From positions 1-64,000 of the forward strand of contig JANQFX010000105.1 in assembly GCA_028277725.1 (NCBI GenBank): a DNA stretch of 64,000 nucleotides. Direction: 5' to 3'. Under the pieces are notes generated by a model. The model was given only the letters and a program-made list of their open reading frames with translations. It did not search any database and was not told the origin of the DNA. Of this stretch, positions 9,193-21,449 are shown one piece after another; the first letter of the stretch is position 1, and every line of letters begins with the position of its first letter. The stretch is from Thiohalocapsa sp. GTDB taxonomy: Bacteria; Pseudomonadota; Gammaproteobacteria; Chromatiales; Chromatiaceae. Both the position numbers and the translations under genes were made by a program.

Positions 9193-11862
9193 ATGCCCGC
9201 TCCCGCCGACTCCCGCCGACGCCGTGTCTTCGCCTGGGTGCTCCTGGCCACGTCCCTCAGCACATTCGCCGCGGCGAGCGCGACGAACACCGAAACGGAC
9301 ACCGACGCGGCGCAGCCGACCCAGACGGTATCGGCGACGGACATCCCGGCCCGAAGCTCGACGTCCGCGCCGGGTCCAGCGCAGGTGCCGCCGGCCCCGA
9401 GCATGCTGGGCGACAATCGTATCCTGCCACAGGCGGCGCCGATGCCCCCCTCCGTCTATCTGACGACGCCGGATTTCGACTGGATGACGCCGGCCGCCGC
9501 GCACGAGTCTCCCGACGAGCCGCCCTGGGTGCTCCCGCCCAGCGCGATACCGTCCTACATCCCGACCCGCCCGGGCGCACTCCCCGTCCGGGATCGGGGC
9601 TACCTGGACGCCCCGGGCGAGGTCGCGAACCTCTCGGCGGAGGAGATCGAGACGAACTCCGGCAAACTCCATGCCGATCTGGATTGGAACTACTGCGGCC
9701 CACGGATCGGTGGAGCGCCTCCGGATTCGCTCGGCGTTGCGGCCGACTCCGATACCGATAAGGTGACCGATCTCGAGGCGGGAGGGCTTCGATATCGCCG
9801 CCAGGCGGATATCATCGAGGCCGTCGGCGGCGTCACCGTCGAGCGCGGCGCGCAGCGAGTCGAGGCGGACAACCTGATCTACGATCGCAGTCGCGCGACC
9901 GTGGTCAGCCCAACGGGGAGCTACATCCAGTATCCGGGCATTCGTCTCGTCGGCGATGCCGTCGAAGCGAACCTGGATATGGAACAGGCTCGGGTCGATA
10001 CCCCCAGATTCAGGCTCAGCGGCGCGATCAACGCCCGCGGCACCGCCGACACGGCCTATGTGGCCAGCAGGGAACAAACCGCCTACGACGACATTCTCTA
10101 TACCACCTGTCCACCGGGCAGCAACGCCTGGTCCATTCGGGCGAACCGGCTGAAGCTAGACCAATATGCCGGCATCGGCATCGCACGCGATGCGCGGCTG
10201 CGCATCCGCGGCGTGCCCGTCCTGTACTCGCCCTACCTGCAGTTTCCGATCGACGACCGCCGCCGGAGTGGCTTCCTCGCGCCCTCGTTCGGTTCATCAT
10301 CGGAAAACGGCATCGAGCTTGAGACCCCCTATTACTGGAACATCGCGCCGGAGATGGACGCGACCTTCTACCCAAGACTGATGTCCGATCGGGGGTTTCT
10401 GCTCGGCGGCGAATTCCGCTACATCACACGAGCCGACAACGGCGAGATGCGAGCCGAATTCCTACCCAGGGACCGGCTCTACAACGATGGGGACAGTGCC
10501 CGATGGGCCATCAATGCGACCGAGGAGGGGACCTGGTTCAAGCGCCTGCGCACCACTCTGGACTTCAGCGCGGTGAGTGACAACCAGTACTTGGAGGATC
10601 TGGGCGGCAATATCGATGTCACCAGTTCCCGTTTCCTGCAGCAACGCGGCACCGCTCGATATTCGGGCCGAGGCTGGTCCGTGGGCGCCGAACTCCAGCG
10701 ATACCAGACGGTCGATGACTCCCTGAACGAGAGGAACGACCCCTACGCCCGTCTACCACGCATCAACTTCTCGCTCAACTCGCGACAACTACTGCCACAG
10801 CAGGCTCCCGGGCTCACCGGCGCCTTGCAGGCAGACTACAACTTCTTCGACCACGAGGTCCTGGTCGACGGCCAACGCTTCACCCTGCTGCCCACGCTGA
10901 GCTGGCCGCTGCGCCAGAGTTTCGGCCACCTCATCCCAAGTGCTCGCTTCTACCTTGCGAGCTACGACTTGGCGGACACCGATGAAGGCGACGCCACGGA
11001 CCCTGGCTATGCCATACCAAGCGCCGACATCGACGGCAAACTGATCTTCGAGCGGCCCGCGAACTGGTTTGGAGACACGGCGGTGCAGACCCTGGAACCC
11101 CGGCTGTACTACCTGTACACGAACTACGAGGATCAGTCCGACATCCCGGATTTCGACAGCTCGGAACTCGATTTCAGCTTCTCGAACCTGTTCCGAAACA
11201 ACCGCTTCACCGGCAGCGATCGCATCGGCGACGCCAACCAGGTCACAGCGGCCCTGACCTCGCGCATGCTGCACAGCGCCAGCGGCGAAGAACTCTGGCG
11301 GATCAGCTTCGGCCAGATCTTCTATTTCGCGGACCGCCGAGTGCAACTCGACGGCCCCACGGAGACCGACCGCAGGTCGCCCTACACCGGCGAGATCTCC
11401 GCTCGATTCTTCAACGACTGGACCGGCCGGGTGAGCTTCGAGTGGGACGAAGACGGGGAGACGAACGAAGACGCCTGGCGACGCCGCACCCTGCGCCTCG
11501 ACTACCGGCCGCCGGATCGGCGCATGTTCAGCGTCGCCTATCGCGCGGACTTCGACGCCGCCGAGGCGAACCAGTATGAGGACACGGACACGTCTTTCCG
11601 GCTGCCCATCGGCGACAGCGGACAGGTGGAACTGGTGGGCCGCTGGCTCTACTCCATGCGCTACAACGAGACCATGGACAGCTTCGCGGGCATCGAATTC
11701 GGCAAGTGCTGCTGGCGCATGCGTCTGCTGGGTCGGCATTTCAAGAACAGACCGGACGACGCCCCCACCACCTCCGTCATGCTGCAGATCGAACTCGCGG
11801 GACTGGGCGCGCTCGGTGACCCCATCGGCGAGTTTCTCGAAGAAGAACTCTATGGATACTAA
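9193..11862 (+). CDS. lptD: LPS-assembly protein LptD
   Basis: OstA-like N-domain (YRRQADIIEAVGGVTVERGAQRVEADNLIYD) and beta-barrel with ...FGKCCWRMRLLGRHF. Start could be 9106. Confidence 0.93.
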   Translation: MPAPADSRRRRVFAWVLLATSLSTFAAASATNTETDTDAAQPTQTVSATDIPARSSTSAPGPAQVPPAPSMLGDNRILPQAAPMPPSVYLTTPDFDWMTPAAAHESPDEPPWVLPPSAIPSYIPTRPGALPVRDRGYLDAPGEVANLSAEEIETNSGKLHADLDWNYCGPRIGGAPPDSLGVAADSDTDKVTDLEAGGLRYRRQADIIEAVGGVTVERGAQRVEADNLIYDRSRATVVSPTGSYIQYPGIRLVGDAVEANLDMEQARVDTPRFRLSGAINARGTADTAYVASREQTAYDDILYTTCPPGSNAWSIRANRLKLDQYAGIGIARDARLRIRGVPVLYSPYLQFPIDDRRRSGFLAPSFGSSSENGIELETPYYWNIAPEMDATFYPRLMSDRGFLLGGEFRYITRADNGEMRAEFLPRDRLYNDGDSARWAINATEEGTWFKRLRTTLDFSAVSDNQYLEDLGGNIDVTSSRFLQQRGTARYSGRGWSVGAELQRYQTVDDSLNERNDPYARLPRINFSLNSRQLLPQQAPGLTGALQADYNFFDHEVLVDGQRFTLLPTLSWPLRQSFGHLIPSARFYLASYDLADTDEGDATDPGYAIPSADIDGKLIFERPANWFGDTAVQTLEPRLYYLYTNYEDQSDIPDFDSSELDFSFSNLFRNNRFTGSDRIGDANQVTAALTSRMLHSASGEELWRISFGQIFYFADRRVQLDGPTETDRRSPYTGEISARFFNDWTGRVSFEWDEDGETNEDAWRRRTLRLDYRPPDRRMFSVAYRADFDAAEANQYEDTDTSFRLPIGDSGQVELVGRWLYSMRYNETMDSFAGIEFGKCCWRMRLLGRHFKNRPDDAPTTSVMLQIELAGLGALGDPIGEFLEEELYGY

Positions 11863-13171
11863 GACGACCCATTGCTACCTGCCGGGCCGGCGACTCCTCT
11901 GCGCCACGTTGCTCCTTTGCGTTTGCGTCATGCCGGCGCAGGCCGTACGACCGCTGGACGGCATCGTTGCGGTGGTCAACAACGACGTCATCGTCAACAG
12001 CGAACTGCAGACCGAGATCGACCTCGTCCTGCCGGAGCTGCAGGCCCGCGGAACGACCATCCCGTCCCGCGCGGTGCTCGAGAAGCAGGTGCTGGAGCGG
12101 CTCATCCTCAAGCGCCTCCAGATCCAGCAGGCGGAGCAACTCGGCATCGAGGTGGACGAACAGACGCTCGACCAGGCCATGCAGAGCATCGCCGCGCGCA
12201 ACGGGATGTCGCTCGGGGAACTCCAGGAGACGCTCGAGGCCGGCGGTGTCGACTTCGACGACTTCCGCGAAGATACTCGCTCGCAGATCCTCACCACACA
12301 GCTACAGCAGCAGGCCGTCTACCGCGGTATTCGGGTGAGCGAGGCCGAGGTCGACAGGTTCCTGGAGCAAGAGGGCGACAGCCTGATCCAGCGCCGAGAG
12401 GTCCGCCTTCAGCACATTCTCGTCGCCCTGCCCGATGCGCCCAGCAGCGCCCAGGTGACCGCGGCTCGCACCAAGGCCGAGCGCCTGCGCCAGCGCCTGG
12501 TGTCCGGCGCCGACTTCGCTAGTGTGGCAGTCGCCGAGTCCGATGGCCGTCGCGCGCTGGAAGGCGGCGACCTGGGCTGGTTCCCGATGTCCGAGGTGCC
12601 GACCCTGGCCGTGGACGCCGCACGCACCCTCAGCAAGGGCGAGACCACCGACCCCATCAAGAGCCCGAGCGGCTTCCATCTCATCAGAATCGCAGACTTC
12701 AAGGGCGACAGCCCCGAGCCCGTTAGCCAGACCCATGCCCGCCACATCCTGCTCCGCACCAATGAGCTCGTGTCGGAACAGGACGCCAAGCGGCGACTGG
12801 AACAGCTGCGGATGCGTATCGTCGGTGGCGACGACTTCGGCACCATCGCCCGCGCCCACTCCGAGGACACCGGCAGCGCCCTCAAGGGCGGCGACCTCGG
12901 GTGGGTGGACCCCGGCGCCACGGTACCCGAGTTCGAGGAGGAGATGGACGCCCTCGGCGAGAACGAAATCAGCGAGCCCTTCGAGAGCCCCTTCGGCTGG
13001 CATATCGTGCAGGTGCTGGAGCGCCGCAAGCAGGAAACGGAGGACGAACTCATGCGCATGAAGGCAGAGGACGCGCTGCGCGAGCGCAAAGGCGAAGAGG
13101 CGGTGGACGTCTGGCTGCGGCAGCTACGCGATGAGGCCTACGTCGACCTACGCCTGGACGACGGATACTGA
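11852..13171 (+). CDS. surA: Peptidylprolyl isomerase / periplasmic chaperone SurA
   Basis: Signal peptide, VDGIVAVVNNDVI-type motif, two parvulin domains (QHILV..., ARHILLRTNE...); ATG overlaps the end of lptD. Confidence 0.95.
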   Translation: MDTKTTHCYLPGRRLLCATLLLCVCVMPAQAVRPLDGIVAVVNNDVIVNSELQTEIDLVLPELQARGTTIPSRAVLEKQVLERLILKRLQIQQAEQLGIEVDEQTLDQAMQSIAARNGMSLGELQETLEAGGVDFDDFREDTRSQILTTQLQQQAVYRGIRVSEAEVDRFLEQEGDSLIQRREVRLQHILVALPDAPSSAQVTAARTKAERLRQRLVSGADFASVAVAESDGRRALEGGDLGWFPMSEVPTLAVDAARTLSKGETTDPIKSPSGFHLIRIADFKGDSPEPVSQTHARHILLRTNELVSEQDAKRRLEQLRMRIVGGDDFGTIARAHSEDTGSALKGGDLGWVDPGATVPEFEEEMDALGENEISEPFESPFGWHIVQVLERRKQETEDELMRMKAEDALRERKGEEAVDVWLRQLRDEAYVDLRLDDGY

Positions 13172-13180
13172 ATACGCCGC

Positions 13181-14254
13181 ATGTCCACCACGTCGAGCGA
13201 AGCCCCGCTGCTTCAGGCCACAAGCGTCAACGAGACGACAGCCGCGAAGCCGGCGCGCCACATCCCACGCCTGGCGCTCACGCCCGGCGAACCCGCCGGC
13301 ATCGGCCCCGACCTCTGCGTGCAGCTCGCGCAGCAGGCACACCCGGCGGAACTGGTCGCCGTCGCCGACCCAGCTTTGCTCACCGAGCGCGCCGCGGCCC
13401 TCAGCCTACCGCTGAAGCTGCTGCCTTTCGACGCGCGCAGCACACCGCGGCCGCAACGGCCGGGCACGCTGGTCTGCGCGAGTTTGGCGCAACTGCGCAC
13501 CCCCGCCATCGCCGGCACCCTAGACCCGCGTAACGCCGCCTACGTCGTCGAGACCCTCCAGGCAGCCGGTCGCGGTTGTCTGCGTGGGCAGTTCGACGCG
13601 CTGGTCACGGCGCCGGTGCACAAGGGCGTCATCAACGACGCCGGCGTCCCCTTCACCGGTCACACCGAGCTCTTCGCCGAGCTATGCGGCGCCAAACCCG
13701 TGATGATGCTCGCTGCACCCGGACTGCGGGTCGCCCTCGCGACCACGCACCTGCCGCTCAAGGACGTATCCGCGGCCTTGAGCCAAACGTTGATCTCCGG
13801 GGTCCTGGACGTCCTGCTGCGGGAGCTGCCGGACCGTTTCGGCATCCTGCATCCGCGCATCTCGGTGTGCGGCCTGAACCCCCACGCCGGCGAGGGTGGC
13901 CACCTGGGACGCGAGGATCTGGACATCATCCAGCCGGTCATCGAGCGCTATCGAGCAGCCGGCGCGCGGGTGCGGGGGCCCCTGCCGGCGGATACCCTGT
14001 TCCTGCCGCCGACCCTCGCGGAGACCGACGCGGTACTCGCCATGTACCACGACCAGGGTCTGCCCGTGCTCAAGCACCTCGGCTTCGGCCGCGCGGTCAA
14101 CATCACCTTGGGGCTGCCGATCATCCGCACCTCCGTGGACCACGGCACCGCGCTCGACCTCGCCGGCAGCGGCCGGGCGGACGTCGGCAGCCTGGAGGCG
14201 GCCGTGGAGACGGCCATCGAGATGAGTCGTCAGGCGGCCGGCGGGGCCGGCTAA
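13181..14254 (+). CDS. pdxA: 4-hydroxythreonine-4-phosphate dehydrogenase
   Basis: [15 protein letters not shown]...[13 protein letters not shown]...[42 protein letters not shown]. Confidence 0.96.
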   Translation: MSTTSSEAPLLQATSVNETTAAKPARHIPRLALTPGEPAGIGPDLCVQLAQQAHPAELVAVADPALLTERAAALSLPLKLLPFDARSTPRPQRPGTLVCASLAQLRTPAIAGTLDPRNAAYVVETLQAAGRGCLRGQFDALVTAPVHKGVINDAGVPFTGHTELFAELCGAKPVMMLAAPGLRVALATTHLPLKDVSAALSQTLISGVLDVLLRELPDRFGILHPRISVCGLNPHAGEGGHLGREDLDIIQPVIERYRAAGARVRGPLPADTLFLPPTLAETDAVLAMYHDQGLPVLKHLGFGRAVNITLGLPIIRTSVDHGTALDLAGSGRADVGSLEAAVETAIEMSRQAAGGAG

Positions 14255-14588
14255 CGGAACCGGCGACGCGGGAATGGCCTGGGGCTGATACAACGGCGCG
14301 GAACCACGGCATGTCCGCTCGACTCCTTGTAGCTGTCGAAGTCGCAATCGCCCGCGTCGCGGAACTCTCACCGAGTACTCGAGTACCATAACGGCAAGGA
14401 ACAGGCTCCAGTCGCAGGCAGCGGTGAGCGTCGTTCGCGAAACCTGGCCTCGGCAGGTTCGAACCCGGATGGAGCAGTTGACCGCGCCGACTTGTAGGCA
14501 AGGCGCTGCCTCGCTTCTGGTGCCGCGGCAAACCCGGGATCACCCATTGGGTGACGGGCGCTACGGCCCCTGGACCGAGCCGAGCGCA

Positions 14589-15533
14589 CTAACCTCCGGC
14601 CATGCGCCGGCGTACCTCCAGGGCGACCTCCAACGCACGCAGGCCGACGGCGCCGTCCACCAGCGGCGGCTTGCCGGTGCGCACACAGTCGACGAAGGCG
14701 GCGATTTCCGCATCCAGCGGCTTCACCGGCTCCACCTCGATGCGCTCACGGACGATCTCGGGGCGCGGCTGCCCCGGCCGGGGCTCGGGGCGCGCGATGT
14801 CCAGGGTTTGTCCGACGAAGTCGAGCGATAGATAGCCGCCCGCCTGGAAAACGCGGATGCGCCGAATGGGCTGCTCCGAGACCCGGCTTGCGACGATGTT
14901 GGCCACGGCCCCGCCGGCGAACTCCAGCCGGGCATTGGCGATGTCCACGTGCTCGGTCAGGACCGGTGTGCCGACGGCGCGGACCTCGGTCAGGGTGTCG
15001 CCGAGCAGCGCCAGGATGATATCGATGTCGTGGATCATCAGGTCCGTGACCACGTCGACGTCGGTGGCGCGCTCCTTGAACCCACCCATGCGCTGGGCCT
15101 CGACGAAGCGCGGCCGATCGATGCGCTCTGCGAGCGCCATGATGCCGGCGTTGAAGCGCTCCAGATGGCCGATCTGCAACAGCGCCCCGGAGGACTCCGC
15201 CAGCCGCAATATCTCGCGCCCCTGGGCCATGTCCTGCGCCACCGGTTTCTCCAGCAGCATGTGGACACCCGCCTCCAGATAGGGGCGAGCGACGTCCAGG
15301 TGCGCGGTGGTCGGCACCACCACGCTCACGGCGTCCACCTTGCCGAGCAGCGCCGCCGGGTCGGCAAAGGCCGCGCACCCGACCTCCGCCGCCACCTGAT
15401 CCGCGCGGGCCGCGTCGGTGTCCGCAACGCCGACCAGCTCCGCGCCGTCGAGCCGCGAGTAGATTTGCGCATGGAAATTGCCCAAATACCCGACCCCGAC
15501 GACACCGACACGCACCGGTCGATCCATAGACAC
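14589..15533 (-). CDS. Gfo/Idh/MocA family oxidoreductase
   Basis: VRVGVVGVGYLGNFHAQIYSRLDGAELVGVADTD Rossmann start; LLEKPVAQD motif. Confidence 0.9.
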   Translation of the reverse strand: MSMDRPVRVGVVGVGYLGNFHAQIYSRLDGAELVGVADTDAARADQVAAEVGCAAFADPAALLGKVDAVSVVVPTTAHLDVARPYLEAGVHMLLEKPVAQDMAQGREILRLAESSGALLQIGHLERFNAGIMALAERIDRPRFVEAQRMGGFKERATDVDVVTDLMIHDIDIILALLGDTLTEVRAVGTPVLTEHVDIANARLEFAGGAVANIVASRVSEQPIRRIRVFQAGGYLSLDFVGQTLDIARPEPRPGQPRPEIVRERIEVEPVKPLDAEIAAFVDCVRTGKPPLVDGAVGLRALEVALEVRRRMAGG

Positions 15534-15577
15534 CCCCTTTCTGGCGGATTCAGTTTAGTTGGCTTGGTTCCGGGCCC

Positions 15578-15825
15578 ATGATCCTAAAAGGAGCGGTTGA
15601 CCGCTAGAGCGCTCATGCAAACGCCTGGATGGAGGAGCGTTAGGTCGACACCCGGAGGTCACCTGTCGGGTGCGCCGCGCTACGGCCGCCATGGCACGCC
15701 CCGCGTGGTGTCTGGCTGCGTTACAGCTCCTCCGAATAGAAGGGCTATTCCTCGTCGCTGTGCCTTGCCAGACACCACGCGAGACGCACCCTGACGACCG
15801 TCCAACCGCTCCTCTTTAGGATCAT
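15578..15825. repeat. Nested inverted-repeat (foldback/MITE-like) element upstream of the RND gene
   Basis: Outer arms atgatcctaaaaggagcggttga (15578-15600) vs tccaaccgctcctctttaggatcat (15801-15825); perfect inner 15-bp IR cgcgtggtgtctggc (15702-15716)/gccagacaccacgcg (15767-15781). Confidence 0.75.
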
Positions 15826-15833
15826 ACCCGCTC

Positions 15834-19016
<3,183 letters not shown>

Positions 19017-19046
19017 GCAGCGCCCCAGCCGCAGGCCGGGTTCACC

Positions 19047-19931
19047 CTATTGCGTGGACGGCGCGGGCGGCATCGGCGTCGGCGGCGGGACCGCGCCCGG
19101 GGGTGCCGGAGCCGCCGGTGGCTGGGGCGGCTGTGCGCCGAGGCCCATGGCGTTGCGCACGTAGTTCGGGAAGTCTGGGTTGGTCCAGCCGTCGGCGGCA
19201 AGCTTGTCCTTCGGCGGGCGCAGACGCGCGGTGTAGTCGAGCACGGCGGCCTGCTGCGCCGACGTAAACCCTTGGACCTGCTTGACCATTTCCGAATCGG
19301 CATTGCGCCTGCGGCCGGTGCGGATCTGGTCGAACTGGCGCATCAGGTAGGGATAGTGCTGGCCGGCGACGGCCGGGATGTGCTTGTCGACATCGCCCTC
19401 TCCAGCGGCGCCGTGACAGTCGACACAGTTCTCCTCGTAGAGCTGCTCGCCCAGGTCCAGATCCACCCCCGGGCCGACGCTGTTGTGCGGGGTCATGGGC
19501 AGGCTGGCCACGTAGGCCGCGACATCGGCGATCTGCTGCGGACCGCCCAGGATGTTAGGCACCGAAAAGGGGTACATGAGCGGGTTTTCCCGGTTACCGG
19601 AACGGAAATCCGCCAGCTGCTTGATGACGACGGTGCGCAGCTGGCCCGCGATTCGCGGATAGCGCCCGTCGGGCGTTCCCCAGCCCTCGGGCATGTGGCA
19701 GACGGCACAGGTGAGGTAGGCATCGCGACCGCGCTCGAGACTGGGCGTCAGCTCCATGACCGCGTCGTATTCGGCCTCAGCCACCGCGGCTGCATCCGCC
19801 GGAGGCGACGACTCGGCAACAGCCGACGGGACCGGCAGCAGCGACAGCACGGCGGCCAGACAGCCGCCGATCAGGAGTTGCGCGGGCTCGCGCCGGCGCC
19901 AATGGGATTCGGAATGGTGGATCTGGGCCAT
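19047..19931 (-). CDS. Diheme cytochrome c (c4-like) with Pro/Ala-rich C-terminus
   Basis: CAVCH and CVDCH heme motifs, N-terminal signal sequence. Confidence 0.88.
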   Translation of the reverse strand: MAQIHHSESHWRRREPAQLLIGGCLAAVLSLLPVPSAVAESSPPADAAAVAEAEYDAVMELTPSLERGRDAYLTCAVCHMPEGWGTPDGRYPRIAGQLRTVVIKQLADFRSGNRENPLMYPFSVPNILGGPQQIADVAAYVASLPMTPHNSVGPGVDLDLGEQLYEENCVDCHGAAGEGDVDKHIPAVAGQHYPYLMRQFDQIRTGRRRNADSEMVKQVQGFTSAQQAAVLDYTARLRPPKDKLAADGWTNPDFPNYVRNAMGLGAQPPQPPAAPAPPGAVPPPTPMPPAPSTQ

Positions 19932-20200
19932 TGGAGGGTCCTCCTTCTGCGCGCGGGCCCCTGTCTTCGGGCAGGGGTCCCGCGGGATTCATCAACGGCT
20001 CTCAAGGACTTGGCCTTGGGTGCATGGGGCACCGACCTGCCGGCCGCAGTATCGCACCGGGGCCTGACTCTGTCTGCTCGTCCCTGCCTGCGTATACAAG
20101 AACGGGGATCGTCGCCGACGGTCGCGCTGACAGGGAGCCGGGGCTCAGGGTACCATTCATTTTTCCGAGCACGATCGCGACGGAAGCGCCAAGCCCCCGC

Positions 20201-20950
20201 ATGAACGACGATCGCAGACCAGATTGGAGCGGGCGCGGCCCATCCGACCGACCAAACCGCCCTGTCCCGGGCCAGCAGGCGCACGGGAGCGAGGGTCCCC
20301 GTCTCGAAGGCCAGGCCCAACCGCTGCAGCGCGCCAAACGCCCGCGCAGTTCGAAGTCCAGCCGTCATCGCTCATCGAGCCGCAGTCGGCATCAGATTCG
20401 CCGGCTGAAGATACTCGCCGCGGTGCTCGCCAGCGCCGTCGTGGCCAGCCTGGTGATCCTGGTCGTCATGTACTTTCGCATCGATCAGCTCCGCGACGGC
20501 CGCAGCGCTGAGTCGGTCCAGCGCAGACAGGTCGAGGCAGAACTCGCCAGGGCGCAGGAGCGCATCACCTCGCTCAACAGCGACCTGCAGATCCTGCTCC
20601 AGAACCGCATCCCAGGCGTCGATCAGCTCGTCTACAACCGGCAGATCGAGCTGAACGACCAGTACGTCCAGTCGATCACCTTCGTCGAGTCCGGTCTGGG
20701 CAACGAAAAGACCGTCGAGTTCAGTACCGTGCTGCAGAATGTTCGCACGGGCCCGATCCTACCGAAGGTCACCATCGTGCTGTTCGACGAGGCCGGCATG
20801 CAGACGGGCATGGCCCAACTCGACCGGAGCCACACCATCACGCCGGTCGACATCCCGGAGATGCAGCCCGGCGAGACGCGGACCTACTCGACGCGCATCG
20901 AGCTGAACCGCGAACAACCCTCGAAGTACTTCGTCGTCGAGGTCCTCTGA
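20201..20950 (+). CDS. Hypothetical membrane-anchored coiled-coil protein
   Basis: Basic disordered N-terminus, single TM (ILAAVLASAVVASLVILVVMYF), coiled coil; start trimmed from 19931. Confidence 0.6.
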   Translation: MNDDRRPDWSGRGPSDRPNRPVPGQQAHGSEGPRLEGQAQPLQRAKRPRSSKSSRHRSSSRSRHQIRRLKILAAVLASAVVASLVILVVMYFRIDQLRDGRSAESVQRRQVEAELARAQERITSLNSDLQILLQNRIPGVDQLVYNRQIELNDQYVQSITFVESGLGNEKTVEFSTVLQNVRTGPILPKVTIVLFDEAGMQTGMAQLDRSHTITPVDIPEMQPGETRTYSTRIELNREQPSKYFVVEVL

Positions 20951-21159
20951 CCGGGATCGGCACAAGGCATCGCGGACGCCTTCACGAGAACTCGATCACG
21001 ACAACGAACCCGACGGGGACGCAGACATCGGTGAGTGTTGTCTGCGGACCTTGGGCGCCGCAGTACCGGCGTCCGTCGTCTCGATGTCATCCCACCGCTG
21101 ACGAAAGCTCCGCCGTCTCCGACAGATGCCCCTAGCCGGATAGCCGGAACCCCCGACGA

Positions 21160-21168
21160 TTATCCACA
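21160..21168 (+). promoter_or_regulatory. DnaA box (TTATCCACA)
   Basis: Perfect match to DnaA box consensus upstream of nrdA. Confidence 0.75.
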
Positions 21169-21213
21169 GCCGGGGCCAATGACGGCGCGCTGTAGGGGCC
21201 GTCAGCCTGCGAG

Positions 21214-21222
21214 TTATCCACA
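21214..21222 (+). promoter_or_regulatory. DnaA box (TTATCCACA)
   Basis: Second perfect match, 54 bp from the first, same orientation. Confidence 0.75.
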
Positions 21223-21262
21223 GCTTGCCCACAGGCTGCACACAGCCTTCTCCGCCGTTTAA

Positions 21263-21278
21263 TCACAATATGTTGTGG
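21263..21278 (+). promoter_or_regulatory. Putative NrdR box 1 (tcacaatatgttgtgg)
   Basis: Resembles NrdR consensus ACACWATATATWGTGT. Confidence 0.65.
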
Positions 21279-21292
21279 TTGACAGGCACTCA

Positions 21293-21308
21293 CCAGCATA
21301 TATATTCG
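21293..21308 (+). promoter_or_regulatory. Putative NrdR box 2 (ccagcatatatattcg)
   Basis: ATATATA core about 30 bp from box 1, the expected tandem spacing; weaker flanks. Confidence 0.45.
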
Positions 21309-21449
21309 GTTCAGACGTGATTGCCCCGCGCTGCGGGCAGCGGGCGGATGCGCTTTGATTCCCACGCCCGCTCGGCCGGTGACGCGCGCCCGACCCGTCA
21401 TCCCCGCAGCAAGTCCCCGCATCACCATAGCGACACCGAGGAGAGCCCC

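Noticed and set aside
9013-10077. N-terminal extension of the amgK-like ORF
   Set aside because: Overlaps lptD on the opposite strand and reads as low-complexity Arg/Gly sequence; the kinase domain starts after it.
14450-14475. tRNA-like T-loop ggttcgaaccc
   Set aside because: No acceptor stem, D arm or anticodon arm could be assembled around it.
14430-14588. Possible relative of the 15578-15825 foldback element
   Set aside because: Only short shared words (ttgaccgc, gctacgg, tcacccattgggtga palindrome); too weak to call without alignment.
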